A DNA stretch of 64,000 bases from Peptoanaerobacter stomatis (lineage in GTDB: Bacteria > Bacillota > Clostridia > Peptostreptococcales > Filifactoraceae): contig NZ_JH815225.1 of NCBI RefSeq assembly GCF_000238095.2, positions 1,183,863 through 1,247,862 on the forward strand, given 5' to 3'. Shown here piece after piece: positions 42,707 to 52,425 of this stretch. Every line of letters starts with the position of its first letter. Position 1 is the stretch's first letter. Below the pieces are notes generated by a model. That model did no database searches and was not told where the DNA came from. It worked only from the letters and a program-made list of their open reading frames with translations. The position numbers and the translations under genes were made by a program.

Positions 42707-43549
42707 TCAGCTCATTAGGCTGTCTTTTTTATAATTTAAATAATCCTGCATATAATCAGCAAAAAAATTGAATACAAATACTGTAAAAAATAGAGCAAAA
42801 CCTGTATAAATCATATAAGATGGTGCCAACTGCATATAATCCTTCGACTCTGATAGCATTAAACCAAGCTCAGGTCGTGGCGGTTTTACTCCTAAGCCCA
42901 AGAAGGCAAGCCCTGAAAATCTAAGCATTGCACTACTGAAATTTAATGATGCGAATACAATCAGTTGTGGCAAAATATTCATAAAGATATATCGAAATAT
43001 TATCTGCTTATTATCACATCCATGAAAAATTGCCGTTTTCATATATTCATTATCTTTTACGGATATTGTCAAAGCAAGAGACATTCTTGCATATTCTGCC
43101 CAACCGGATATGACAAGTGCAATAATTGTATTAAAAACTCCTTGACCAAGCACACCGACTATTGCAATACTGAGTACCAATCCGGGAAATGCAAGCATAA
43201 CATCTGTAAATCTCATTATTATACTCTTTACTTTTCCTCCCTTATATCCTGCTACAATCCCAAGCACAGTGCCTATGACAAAATTTATCAAAACTGTTAT
43301 CAAACTTATCAATATAGATGATTGTATTCCCAAAATAATTCTGGAAAACAAATCTCTACCCATATGGTCACAGCCCATTATATGAACACTATCGCTCTTT
43401 GCCAAAACATCTCTCGCATCTGAATAATACGGATCAAACGGAATTATATATTTTGCAAAAACAGATATAAATATTAAAATGCTCATCATCATGAGCAAAA
43501 AAATAAAAAATATCTTTTTTGAAATATTCAGATTTAAAAAATAGTCCAT
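42707..43549 (-). CDS. ABC transporter permease (DppC/NikC-like)
   Basis: The 280-residue protein has about six membrane helices, an N-terminal DppC-type segment ending in FDPYYSDARDVLA, then HIMGCDHMGRDLFSRIILGIQSSI and the EAA loop (the SGWAEYARMSLALTISVKDNEY region). It forms the inner-membrane channel together with the DppB-like protein. GGAGAG precedes the ATG. The gap to the other permease gene (221 nt) is long for an operon and contains a MITE-like sequence. Confidence 0.92.
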   Translation of the reverse strand: MDYFLNLNISKKIFFIFLLMMMSILIFISVFAKYIIPFDPYYSDARDVLAKSDSVHIMGCDHMGRDLFSRIILGIQSSILISLITVLINFVIGTVLGIVAGYKGGKVKSIIMRFTDVMLAFPGLVLSIAIVGVLGQGVFNTIIALVISGWAEYARMSLALTISVKDNEYMKTAIFHGCDNKQIIFRYIFMNILPQLIVFASLNFSSAMLRFSGLAFLGLGVKPPRPELGLMLSESKDYMQLAPSYMIYTGFALFFTVFVFNFFADYMQDYLNYKKDSLMS

Positions 43550-43770
43550 AAACTCTCCAATTAAAATTTCACAGTTTGCCGAAAATATCTTATGCTAAAC
43601 CCTATTTATACTAATATTGATCCACATAGATACCATGTTCAAATCCCTTAAGTTATACTTTTTAGCATATCTTTTTTGAAAGATATTATATCTTATTTTT
43701 CTCTTTTGCACCGTTATTTTATAGAAGTTTAGTATTAGACAAAATATCTACGTTCAATTAAATAACCATA

Positions 43771-44706
43771 TTAATCTATATCTTTACTTTGCTCTTTTGG
43801 CTTAAAGTATACATAAGATATATCCACAAAAAAATTTATTATTGCAAACGCACTTGCAATCCACAAAGTATATATCTGTATCATAGGCAAATCTCTATGT
43901 CCTATAGAATCTACAACTTGAGAAGAAATTCCGGGATAGTTAAATATGATTTCACACGCAGATGTACCTCCAAGCAGATTTCCGAAACTAAGAGCCAAAA
44001 ATGTGATTATTGACAACATACTGCCTCTTAAAATATGAAGTACTATTATCTTGTCAGGCAAGCCTCTTACTATTTCACCTGCTACATAATCCTTGTTAAG
44101 CTCCTCCACCAAAGAAGCTCTTAATTGTTTTATAGCTCTTCCGGACAGTATAATTCCTAATGTCATTGACGGCATGATCATATTTTTAAATGCAACTCCT
44201 CCTATTATAGGAAACACTCTAAATTTCAACCCAAATATAAAAAGTATTATAACGCCTAAATAAAAATCAGGCATAGACATAGAAAATACGCTTAAAAGCC
44301 TGATTATAGCATCTGTTATACTGTTTTTCTTAATCGCAGAGATAATTGCAATAGGAAAAGATATTAAAAAACATATGAAAAAAGCAAATATTGTAAGTTT
44401 AAGTGTATTTTTAAGTGCTGACGAAAACTCTTTAACGACCGGCTCTCCGGAAGAATAACTGTTCCCAAAATCAAATCTTACAATATCCGCAAGCCAAGAA
44501 GTATATCTGACAAAAAACGGTCTGTTAAGCCCCATCTGCTCTCTTGTTTTTTCAAGTAACTCTTCAGATGGAGGTACACCCTTTTCACTCAATTTAATAT
44601 ATGCCGGATCTCCGGGAGATATACTTACAAGTGCAAAAGATAAAAAAGAAATACCCACAAGTATTATTATGAGTTGCAATAATCTGCTTAATACAAGCTT
44701 TTTCAA
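43771..44706 (-). CDS. ABC transporter permease (DppB/NikB-like)
   Basis: The 311-residue protein has about six helices and the DppB pattern: N-terminal LSRLLQLIIILVGISFLSFALVSISPGDPA, GLNRPFFVRYTSWL, then SFPIAIISAIKKNSITD and the C-terminal GTSACEIIFNYPGI. The start is TTG at 44706 with GGGAGGT upstream. It pairs with the DppC-like permease and receives substrate from the lipoprotein encoded 93 nt upstream. Confidence 0.92.
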   Translation of the reverse strand: MKKLVLSRLLQLIIILVGISFLSFALVSISPGDPAYIKLSEKGVPPSEELLEKTREQMGLNRPFFVRYTSWLADIVRFDFGNSYSSGEPVVKEFSSALKNTLKLTIFAFFICFLISFPIAIISAIKKNSITDAIIRLLSVFSMSMPDFYLGVIILFIFGLKFRVFPIIGGVAFKNMIMPSMTLGIILSGRAIKQLRASLVEELNKDYVAGEIVRGLPDKIIVLHILRGSMLSIITFLALSFGNLLGGTSACEIIFNYPGISSQVVDSIGHRDLPMIQIYTLWIASAFAIINFFVDISYVYFKPKEQSKDID

Positions 44707-44799
44707 GTATACCTCCCAGAAAACTTTTATTTACAATAAAAATATGCTAAATCTAATTTTTGCTTATATTTTAAAAAATACTATAAATTAAAATATGAC

Positions 44800-46362
44800 T
44801 TATTCTATAGTAACATCGCTATTTATTTGATAATAGTCTATCGGCGATAATTCAAAGCCTTTCACATTATTTTTTCTGCTTACTGAGTTTTGTGTGTATA
44901 TGAAAAATATATTTTTCGCTTCTTTCACAATTATACTGTTAGCTTCTGTTGCAAGTGATTTTTGCTTTTCCGGATTAGATTCTGATTTTAGCAATTCTGC
45001 TATTTCATCTATTCTCTCGTCAGAAAAATATCCATTAAAATTGTTTGTTGCACCTGTTTTAAATCCTAAATTTAACAATTTCAACGGATTTGCACTTGTA
45101 GCAACTGTCCACGAATCAAATCCTATATCAAAATCACCTGCATTATAGTTATCTACCGCTTGTTTATCAAAAGATATGAGTTCTGCATCTATTCCCACTT
45201 TTTTAAACTCTGTTTGAATATACTGTGCAATTATAGGCATTTCAGGTCTTGATATATAATATGTTATTCTTAATTTTACATCTTTACCATCTTTTTCTAA
45301 TATTCCATCTCCATTAGTATCCTTTAAGCCTGATTCTTCCAACAATGATTTTGCTTTTTTTACATCATATTTGTATACATCAGTTTTATTATCATTGTAT
45401 CCAAGAGATTCAGGATATGGCATATATGCAGGTAAACCTGAAGATGCAAGAGTTACATTTGCCAATGTTTCTTTATCTATGGCATAATTTAATGCCTGCC
45501 TTACTTTTTTGTCTTGTAAAAACTCATTTTTAGGATTAAGCATTGCGTATATTAATCTCATAGATGGTATTCTTTCCACCTCAATATCTTTTTCTTTTTC
45601 AAGTACAGATAATTGTTGTGTTCCAAGTCCCACAGTAACATCTATTTCTCCGGATTGAAGCGCCAACATCCTCGTATTTGCATCAGGTATGAAAATATAT
45701 TTAATTGTGCTTAATTTAGCTTTGTTGCCATAATAATCTTCAAATGACGCCATTACAGCTTCCTTTTCCGGAGTATAACTTTCTACTTTAAATGGTCCGG
45801 TTGCAATAGGTTTTACGTTAAAATCTTCCGTATTTTTCCCTTCCTCGCTATCAACTATCGCAAACATAGGATCTGCCAAAGACTGTGCTATGTATGGAGA
45901 TATTTCTTTTGTTTTTAAAACGACTGTGTTATCTCTTACTTCAAATGTGCATCCATCAAGAGCCTCTTTCGCTCTGTCATTCAATTCAACACTTCTTTTT
46001 ATACTTTCCATTACAGCTGTCGCATCACAAGTTTTTCCATTGTGAAATTTAACATTATCTCTTATTTTAAATTCCCACGTATTTTCATCTACTTGTTCAA
46101 ATTCTTCCGCTAAAAAAGGTATTGTCTTTAAATCTTTATCTACCTTTACAAGCGTTTCTCCTACACCCATTTTTACGGTATCCCAACCTTGCCAGCCTAT
46201 CGCAGGATCCAATCCGACATCAAAAAATGCCACTCCCACGTTTAAAGCCTTTTGACTGTTTTCTCCACTTTTATTCGCTTCATTTGAAGATGAACAGCCA
46301 AATAGTAGAGACGTACATATCACAGATGATATAATAAATGTCGCAAGTTTTTTCAATTTCAT
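44800..46362 (-). CDS. ABC transporter substrate-binding lipoprotein (NikA/DppA-like)
   Basis: The 520-residue protein has a lipoprotein signal (IISSVICTSLLFGCSSS; Cys about 23) and then the family 5 extracellular binding fold: NVGVAFFDVGLDPAIGWQGWDTVKMGVGETL, DNVKFHNGKTCDATAVMESIKRS, and a C-terminal FDSWTVATSANPLKLL. The N-terminal GWQGWDTVKMGVGET segment is typical of nickel/oligopeptide receptors in Clostridia; nickel or a metal chelate is likely, a dipeptide possible. AGGAGG precedes the ATG. It is the first gene of the transporter cluster and ends 94 nt before the DppB-like gene. Confidence 0.9.
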   Translation of the reverse strand: MKLKKLATFIISSVICTSLLFGCSSSNEANKSGENSQKALNVGVAFFDVGLDPAIGWQGWDTVKMGVGETLVKVDKDLKTIPFLAEEFEQVDENTWEFKIRDNVKFHNGKTCDATAVMESIKRSVELNDRAKEALDGCTFEVRDNTVVLKTKEISPYIAQSLADPMFAIVDSEEGKNTEDFNVKPIATGPFKVESYTPEKEAVMASFEDYYGNKAKLSTIKYIFIPDANTRMLALQSGEIDVTVGLGTQQLSVLEKEKDIEVERIPSMRLIYAMLNPKNEFLQDKKVRQALNYAIDKETLANVTLASSGLPAYMPYPESLGYNDNKTDVYKYDVKKAKSLLEESGLKDTNGDGILEKDGKDVKLRITYYISRPEMPIIAQYIQTEFKKVGIDAELISFDKQAVDNYNAGDFDIGFDSWTVATSANPLKLLNLGFKTGATNNFNGYFSDERIDEIAELLKSESNPEKQKSLATEANSIIVKEAKNIFFIYTQNSVSRKNNVKGFELSPIDYYQINSDVTIE

Positions 46363-46538
46363 ATAATTCCTCCTATTTACAATTTAATTGCATCAATATG
46401 GCAATAATTTACAAAAAAATAATCGCACACGTAAATAATTATACTAAATAAAATTTATAAACACAAGATATAAATTTAACTATTTTTATACAATAACTTC
46501 ATATTAAATTTAAAAAATCATTTTCAAAAAACCTATAC

Positions 46539-46721
46539 TTAAAACATAGACATCAAGGCTCCAAGCACTGTACTTCCAACCATTGCAAGCAATGCAAGTA
46601 TAGCCACTATCGCCAATGTTTTTTGTTTAGTTTTGCGTCTTTTAGCTATATCTGAAATATCGCTCTTCCTTACCTTAGATGATTCTATATTTTTCTTTTT
46701 AACTTTCTTATTTGAATTCAT
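46539..46721 (-). CDS. Small membrane protein, unknown
   Basis: A 60-residue protein with a very basic N-terminal half (NSNKKVKKKNIESSKVRKSD) and a single C-terminal helix (ALLAMVGSTVLGALMSMF). The ATG is well spaced from GGAGG. No family is recognised; it would sit in the membrane with the basic part inside. It stands alone between the ABC transporter and the selenium genes, with 176 and 208 nt gaps. Confidence 0.75.
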   Translation of the reverse strand: MNSNKKVKKKNIESSKVRKSDISDIAKRRKTKQKTLAIVAILALLAMVGSTVLGALMSMF

Positions 46722-46929
46722 TTATTCCTCCAAAAATATTTTTGAATATATATTCAATACATACTGAAAAGTAGAGTGTATTAATTTATATTGTATAGTT
46801 TTAACAATATTTGAACAAAGTTTATTTTTTGTGTCAAATATTTTGAATTTAACTACATTTTAATCAATACTGCTCTAAATTTTCAGATATGTTATGATAT
46901 TTTTTTCAATTATTACTACGATATGATTT

Positions 46930-47169
46930 TTAAAGCAGTTGTACTGCTGTATTTTTATCTACTTCAAAAATCCCTTTTATTTTTATATGCTTTTCTTGTA
47001 TCAACACTTTTGCTTTTTCTATATCTTCTTTGTTTATCTGTAAAGATATTCCACAGCTGTTGCTTATAGCTCTTGGTGTAGGTACTACCATTTTTTGAAA
47101 ATTAATTTCATCAAAATATTTATCTGCAAGCATAGCGTAATTGGTCGACTCAAAACTTATAACTATCAT
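46930..47169 (-). CDS. DUF3343 putative Se/S carrier-like protein
   Basis: The 79-residue protein matches DUF3343: YAMLADKYFDEINFQKMVVPTPRAISNSCGISLQIN, with a single Cys in the conserved SCG motif. The family is found beside yedF, selD and selenium-dependent hydroxylase genes and is thought to carry or deliver selenium or sulfur. Its start overlaps the stop of yedF by 4 nt (ATGA), showing translational coupling. Substrate is inferred from context. Confidence 0.88.
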   Translation of the reverse strand: MIVISFESTNYAMLADKYFDEINFQKMVVPTPRAISNSCGISLQINKEDIEKAKVLIQEKHIKIKGIFEVDKNTAVQLL

Positions 47170-47741
47170 ACGCTCATCTTACTTTCTGCGTTATTTATTG
47201 AATCAACTATATCATACATATTACCGACAGTTCCTACTTTCAACTCTTCTTTCAAGCCGTAAAAATCTAAACAAGTACCACAAGATATGATTTCTACACC
47301 TTCATTTTCAAGGACTTTTAGATTTTTTATAACCTCTTCATTTTGTGTAGTGAGCTTTACTCCTGAATTTACAAAAATAACTTTGCTTGGATATGGTTTT
47401 GATTGAGTAAGTGAAAATACAAATGATTTCATAAGTATAGCTCCAAGCTCATCGTCTCCGCTTCCCAAATATTGAGTCTTTACAAGCAACACCATTCCTT
47501 TTTTATGTTCTTCAACTTTTACACTTGAATTTTTCACTATTGTTATTATGAATTTACCTGCATCATCTTTTGCAGTATAACTCAAATTCATTGAATTTGC
47601 TAACTTGCTGACATTTTCTTTTGCTGTTTCATTATCGACAATAACATCTAATGTTATGCTTTCATTTTCTTCCAACATATTTTTTGCCTTTACTACAGGC
47701 ATAGGACATTCAAGTCCTGTACAATCAAGTGTATGTTTCAT
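47166..47741 (-). CDS. yedF: Sulfurtransferase-like selenium metabolism protein YedF
   Basis: ATG 47741 with AAGGAGAAG upstream gives 191 residues; longer frames have no site and begin in an unlikely Lys/Phe-rich stretch. Residues 1-70 are a TusA-like domain (CTGLECPMPVVKAK, with the conserved Cys-Pro-x-Pro), and residues about 90-190 a DsrE/F-like domain with SCGTCLDFYG. YedF proteins occur with selD and molybdenum hydroxylase genes and are placed in selenium transfer. It overlaps the DUF3343 gene by 4 nt. A class V aminotransferase that may mobilise selenium is 2 kb away and a MOSC-MogA protein is at 58.3 kb. Confidence 0.9.
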   Translation of the reverse strand: MKHTLDCTGLECPMPVVKAKNMLEENESITLDVIVDNETAKENVSKLANSMNLSYTAKDDAGKFIITIVKNSSVKVEEHKKGMVLLVKTQYLGSGDDELGAILMKSFVFSLTQSKPYPSKVIFVNSGVKLTTQNEEVIKNLKVLENEGVEIISCGTCLDFYGLKEELKVGTVGNMYDIVDSINNAESKMSV

Positions 47742-47923
47742 TTTTCTTCTCCTTATAGTTTTAAAGTTGTAAAATATAATTAAAATTTTATTTATTTTTT
47801 TGACTTTTTTACAAAATATAAAAGAAAAAATATTTCGGTCAAAACTTATAGTCACTTATGATATTTTTTAGCTAAATTACAATAGCAAATACATATTTTT
47901 TATCAAAAATATATGGCTATTTT

Positions 47924-48472
47924 CTATACATTGAATAAATTCATAAATATATTATACGTGTATAGTGGAGACATCAACGCTGAATTTGCAAATATTTCTT
48001 TAATCTGAACTGTTAATACATAATCTGAAACTTTATCTATAAAATACACTATAAGCATCATTATAAGCAGCGATTTTACCAAGCCGTATGCAAATCCCAA
48101 AATTTGATCGCTCACCTTAAGTGTATCATCATCTGTAACATCCTTCAATATTTTAAATACTATAAAAACTATTATGCTTACAAATATAAATATTGAAAGT
48201 ATCAATATTGCCTTATCCAAAAAATCAGTATATGCAAGATTTGGAAGGCTTTTTGACAAATAATCTTTTATATATTTCAAAATCAGTTTTATATTGTTGT
48301 CTGCAAACAGCATTTTAGAAAAAGCTGTATATATAAAATAAGTCGCAATTATTCTTATAACAAATCCGAAACTTATAAATATTGACTTTACAAAGCCGTT
48401 TTTTACTCCAATTATCACATTATATAAAGTAAATATGATAATAAAAATATCTATGTTGTTTATTGTATTCAT
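47924..48472 (-). CDS. CvpA family membrane protein
   Basis: The 182-residue integral membrane protein has four helices and the CvpA pattern: DIFIIIFTLYNVIIGVKNGFVKSIF near the N-terminus and LGFAYGLVKSLLIMMLIVYFIDKV near the C-terminus. The name comes from a locus affecting colicin V production in E. coli; the family's function is unclear and may involve envelope stress. AGGGGG precedes the ATG. It lies in line with the propeller-like gene upstream (69-nt gap). Confidence 0.88.
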   Translation of the reverse strand: MNTINNIDIFIIIFTLYNVIIGVKNGFVKSIFISFGFVIRIIATYFIYTAFSKMLFADNNIKLILKYIKDYLSKSLPNLAYTDFLDKAILILSIFIFVSIIVFIVFKILKDVTDDDTLKVSDQILGFAYGLVKSLLIMMLIVYFIDKVSDYVLTVQIKEIFANSALMSPLYTYNIFMNLFNV

Positions 48473-48541
48473 ATTCCCCCTAAAACTTATAATAGTTCAT
48501 CAAATCTCACCAATAGTCTGATTTTATCAACTTTCATATGA

Positions 48542-49579
48542 TTAATATGGTATGGCAAAAGTCCTTATTCCACCGTTAAAAAACACAATCAACTTATTAT
48601 TTGAAAGCAATATACTCTTATCTATGACTTCTTGAACCACATAGTCTTTTTTGTCAGAATAAATTTCGCTTTTGCTTACATAGACAACCTGTGATACATT
48701 GGTAAACATATTGATTATAGGCTCTTTAAAACTCTTTTCTTCTACTAAATTTCCGGCTTTATCGAATATTCTTACGTTTTTTTCTCCATCTTGTAAATAT
48801 ATCTTGTCATTTGCTATTATCATTCTCTCAAATGATGCTTGAGCAGATACTTTTGACACATTTTTAAAATCTTTATCCATTATATAAAGCGCTGTAGGAT
48901 CTAATATCAATATATTGTTTCCCAATACATCAAGTGCCATAGTCACTAAATTTTTATAATTTTGAAAAAGTTGCGGTTCATATTTAAAATCATATACATA
49001 TATTGAGTTTATAACATCTAACTCATTTACAACTTGTATGCTGACAAACAAATTATTTGTTCTTTCTTCATATGCTACAGTATTTACAAGACCGTTCGGG
49101 TAATTTATGTCTTTTTTCTTCTTCAAATCTTTATCATATATTATTATACCGTCCGTATTTACTCCCGTACTGTACTGCAAGACTACATCGGAATTTTTAA
49201 GCGGATAAATGTTTTGACCATTTTCTACAAATTTGACTTGGCTAACAATTTCTCCGTCTTTGCTTATTTTATATAAAATTTTTTCTGTCTTATCAAGTAT
49301 ATATATGTCTTCTGACATAGTTTTTATGACATAATTGCTCGCAACTAATCTAAGAGTAAATAAGTCTTTAAAGGTATCACTTTTTCTAATGAGTTTTTTT
49401 CCATCATATATCAAAAATGTGTTTTGAAACGGTAAAACACTCATATTGCTGTTATATTCAAACTGCACTTTCGTTTCCATATCTTCGTTTTTGCTGTTAT
49501 GCTTGTTTATATATATAGCTGTCCATATAATTATAGCAATTACAAAAAATATAGATATTGCCAATAATTTTTTTTTCAT
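48542..49579 (-). CDS. Membrane-anchored beta-propeller-like protein (possibly DUF5711)
   Basis: ATG 49579 is better spaced from GGAGAA than the ATG one codon earlier; 345 residues. There is one N-terminal helix (LLAISIFFVIAIIIWTAIYI) and an extracellular part made of repeated strand-loop-strand units with IYDKD, YVYDF, IYIMDKD-type turns. This is consistent with a six- or seven-bladed propeller and similar to DUF5711. It is co-oriented with cvpA 69 nt downstream. Function is unknown; the family number is a guess. Confidence 0.75.
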   Translation of the reverse strand: MKKKLLAISIFFVIAIIIWTAIYINKHNSKNEDMETKVQFEYNSNMSVLPFQNTFLIYDGKKLIRKSDTFKDLFTLRLVASNYVIKTMSEDIYILDKTEKILYKISKDGEIVSQVKFVENGQNIYPLKNSDVVLQYSTGVNTDGIIIYDKDLKKKKDINYPNGLVNTVAYEERTNNLFVSIQVVNELDVINSIYVYDFKYEPQLFQNYKNLVTMALDVLGNNILILDPTALYIMDKDFKNVSKVSAQASFERMIIANDKIYLQDGEKNVRIFDKAGNLVEEKSFKEPIINMFTNVSQVVYVSKSEIYSDKKDYVVQEVIDKSILLSNNKLIVFFNGGIRTFAIPY

Positions 49580-49757
49580 CATTTCTCCATCTTAATTCAT
49601 TAAAAAATCTATCGGAATTATAATAAATTCATTTTTATTTTAAAACTGCTAATTCCATTTTTAGATATGCTTTGTATTTATAACATTTTTTTATTAGTGT
49701 GATACAGTATTTCCAATATATAAAAAACTAATAACCTATCCATTATATATTTTAGCT

Positions 49758-50912
49758 TCATATATTTAAACCTGAATTTGATTTTATGCTTTTTACAGCC
49801 GATATGAATTTATCTGCTTCATTCATATTATTGAAGTATGATAAAGACGCTCTTATAAATCCGCTTTCCAATGTCCCCAAATATCTATGTCCAAGCGGAT
49901 TACAATGAAGACCTCCTCTAACGGCTATGTCATATTTCAAATCCAAAACTCCTGCCACAAATGATGAATCCAAGCCGTCTATATTGAATGACACTATACC
50001 TGCAAGCTCATCATTAAGAGGCGTATATACTGTTACACCTTCTATTTCTATTAATTTTCTTATTATATATTTGGCGAGAGCATTTTCCTTTGCTCCTATT
50101 ATATCTATTCCGACAGAATTTATCCACCTTATGCCTTCCAACAAACTCTTTATCCCTACTACGTTAAGTGTACCCGTTTCCAATTTATCAGGCATTATTT
50201 CAGGCTGATGGATGTCATCTGAAAAGCTTCCTGTTCCTCCATACAAAACAGGTTTTACTTTTGCTTGTTCATTTGCATATATAAAACCTGTACCTGTAAA
50301 TCCATAAAGCGATTTATGACCGGGTGCGCATAAAATATCTATATTCATCTTTTGCACATCTATATTTTTTTTACCTGCGCTTTGAGCTGCATCGACCATA
50401 AAAAGTATATTATATTTTTTTGTTATCTGCCCTATTTTTTCTATATCATAAAATGTTCCGACAAGGTTGTTTGCATGACTTAAAACTACCATTTTTGTGT
50501 TAGGCTTTATATTGTTTTCTATATGATAATCTTTTATAGTCATATCTTCATCAGGATTTAGATATGTTATCTCTATATTTTTTTCTGACTTTATATGTTC
50601 AAGTGCTCTTATTATGGAATTGTGTTCCAATACACTTGTTATGACATGATCATTTTCTTCCAAATTTGAAAATATCCCTATATTAAGTGCCTCTGAACAA
50701 TTCTTTGTAAATGCTATATCAGTAGGGTCATTTATATTAAACATATTTGCAATTTCAAATCTACATTCAAAAACTTGCCTTGATGATTCTATGCTCATCT
50801 TATGTGCTGAACGTCCGGGATTGGCACATGAAGTTTTTAAAAACGAAAAAGTGTTTGCAGTGACTTTTTCCGGTTTTGGAAATGTAGTTGCAGAATTATC
50901 AAAATAAATCAT
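49758..50912 (-). CDS. Class V aminotransferase, cysteine desulfurase/selenocysteine lyase-like
   Basis: The 384-residue PLP enzyme begins MIYFDNSATTFPKP, has VDAAQSAG, the PLP Lys in CAPGHKSLYGFTGTG and a catalytic-type Cys in GGLHCNPLGH near the C-terminus. The sequence type (TFPKPE ... HCNPLGH) is that of the cysteine desulfurase family found with yedF and selD in clostridia, where release of selenium from selenocysteine or sulfur from cysteine is proposed. It has no iscU partner, which argues against a main Fe-S role. GGAGGGT precedes the ATG. Confidence 0.92.
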   Translation of the reverse strand: MIYFDNSATTFPKPEKVTANTFSFLKTSCANPGRSAHKMSIESSRQVFECRFEIANMFNINDPTDIAFTKNCSEALNIGIFSNLEENDHVITSVLEHNSIIRALEHIKSEKNIEITYLNPDEDMTIKDYHIENNIKPNTKMVVLSHANNLVGTFYDIEKIGQITKKYNILFMVDAAQSAGKKNIDVQKMNIDILCAPGHKSLYGFTGTGFIYANEQAKVKPVLYGGTGSFSDDIHQPEIMPDKLETGTLNVVGIKSLLEGIRWINSVGIDIIGAKENALAKYIIRKLIEIEGVTVYTPLNDELAGIVSFNIDGLDSSFVAGVLDLKYDIAVRGGLHCNPLGHRYLGTLESGFIRASLSYFNNMNEADKFISAVKSIKSNSGLNI

Positions 50913-51071
50913 ATCAACCCTCCAGTTTTATAATAATTATTTCTTATATTTTTAATAACTTTTCAAACCACGAATATTTATATTCCATTTGATGTATATA
51001 AATGAAAATTCGACTCTATCAGATAATGACTATGCCAATCTTTTAAACAAATAAAAGTATAAATAATATGA

Positions 51072-51145
51072 TGCTATTATCCAATAAACAATAGATTTTT
51101 TTAACACAATTATCAAAATACATCAATTTAAAATAGTGTTTAGTA
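51072..51145. repeat. Short MITE-like fragment
   Basis: Starts TGCTATTATCCAATAAAC and ends AGTGTTTAGTA, i.e. both terminal motifs of the repeat family, but only about 74 bp apart, so it is a truncated or internally deleted copy at best. It lies between the aminotransferase and parB. Confidence 0.35.
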
Positions 51146-51173
51146 TATGCTGAAAATAAATATACAATAAATT

Positions 51174-51923
51174 TTACAAAATATTTTCTATTATATCTCT
51201 AAGCTGTTCATATGAATAAAACTCTATGTTTATGCTACCTTTTTCTTCGCTTTGCCTTTTTATATCTACTTTTGTTGCCAACTTTTCTTCCAACATCTCT
51301 ATTATCTGTTCATCTTCATCAAACACATCATTCTTTTTATTTTTTTTGATTTTTACAGCTTTTTCCACATCTCTTACACTAAGTCCGCTTGATATTATTT
51401 TTTGAGCCAATTTTTTTCTTTTATCTATATCTTTTTCTGCAAGCAATGCTCTGGCATGACCTTCGCTTATCTTGTCTTCCTGGAGCATTTTTTTTGTGGT
51501 ATCATCTGCTGTCAATATTCTAAGTTTATTTGTAATATACACCCTTGTTTTTCCAAGTATTTCAGACAACTCCTCATGAGTGTAATTTTTTGCATTTTTA
51601 AGTGATAATATAGCCTCCGCTTCTTCAAGCGGTGTAAGATTTTCTCTTTGTATATTTTCTATAAGTGCAATTTCAGCTATATTTTCATCATCCTTGACTA
51701 TAACATCTACATATTCCAAATTAAGAATTTTACAGGCTCTATATCTTCTCTCCCCTGCAACTATTTGATAATAATTGTCTATTTTTTTGACAAGTATAGG
51801 CTGTAATAAACCGAATTTTTTAATAGATTTTGCAAGGTCTTCTATCTGAGCTTTGTCAAATGTCTTGCGTGGCTGATTTTCATCCTGCCTTATTAGATTT
51901 ATATTTAATTTTTGTATTTCCAT
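51174..51923 (-). CDS. parB: ParB/Spo0J-family DNA-binding CTPase
   Basis: ATG 51923 (249 residues) has AGGT upstream; the longer frame starts in a hydrophobic stretch without a site. The N-terminal CTP-binding domain has GERRYRACKIL and ENIQRENLTPLEEA. The middle domain has a helix-turn-helix (YTHEELSEILGKTRVYITNKLRIL). The C-terminal part (VDIKRQSEEKGSINIEFYSYEQLRDIIENIL) is a dimerisation domain. ParB spreads from parS and supports chromosome segregation with ParA. No parA is adjacent and I found no parS-like palindrome nearby, so it may be a second ParB or a Noc-like protein. Confidence 0.92.
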   Translation of the reverse strand: MEIQKLNINLIRQDENQPRKTFDKAQIEDLAKSIKKFGLLQPILVKKIDNYYQIVAGERRYRACKILNLEYVDVIVKDDENIAEIALIENIQRENLTPLEEAEAILSLKNAKNYTHEELSEILGKTRVYITNKLRILTADDTTKKMLQEDKISEGHARALLAEKDIDKRKKLAQKIISSGLSVRDVEKAVKIKKNKKNDVFDEDEQIIEMLEEKLATKVDIKRQSEEKGSINIEFYSYEQLRDIIENIL

Positions 51924-52425
51924 AATAATTACCTGATAAAATAATACTATATACAACTAAAACTTTAATTTAAATACCGGTTAAAGGTGTATTATGCTTA
52001 TATACTTAAAACTTTATATTTTTTTAACCACAAACTCTATAAAATTTAGAAATTTTATAATTTATAACAATACAATAGACAATTATAGTCAATTAAATTT
52101 TAAAAGTTTTACAAATTAATATATTGCTTATAAACATAGTTTTATCTGATGATAAATTAAAATCCCTATATATTTATATTGAAATATTTCACAAACATAT
52201 TATATCCGATTATTGACCATTCACTAGCCTATATTAATATTGTCGTAAAAAAAGTAGCGTATGTTTTATTATACACCACTTCCTAAAAAGCGTCTACATA
52301 CTTATAATTTTAAATTTGATATTTACTTGATGCTATAATTTTATACAAAAAAATAAAATGAACTATGTTTTTCATAATTCATTTTATCAGTTTTTTAATA
52401 TTTTTATGTTAAATTAAAATTATAT
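51924..52425. other. 502-nt intergenic region between FMN reductase and parB
   Basis: AT-rich, with no open frame that has a ribosome site, no tRNA and no clear terminator. No parS-type or Noc-type palindrome is visible. Confidence 0.5.

Noticed and set aside
51924-52425. parS or Noc site near parB
   Set aside because: Only a partial, asymmetric resemblance (near 52180-52200) and no full 16-bp palindrome.
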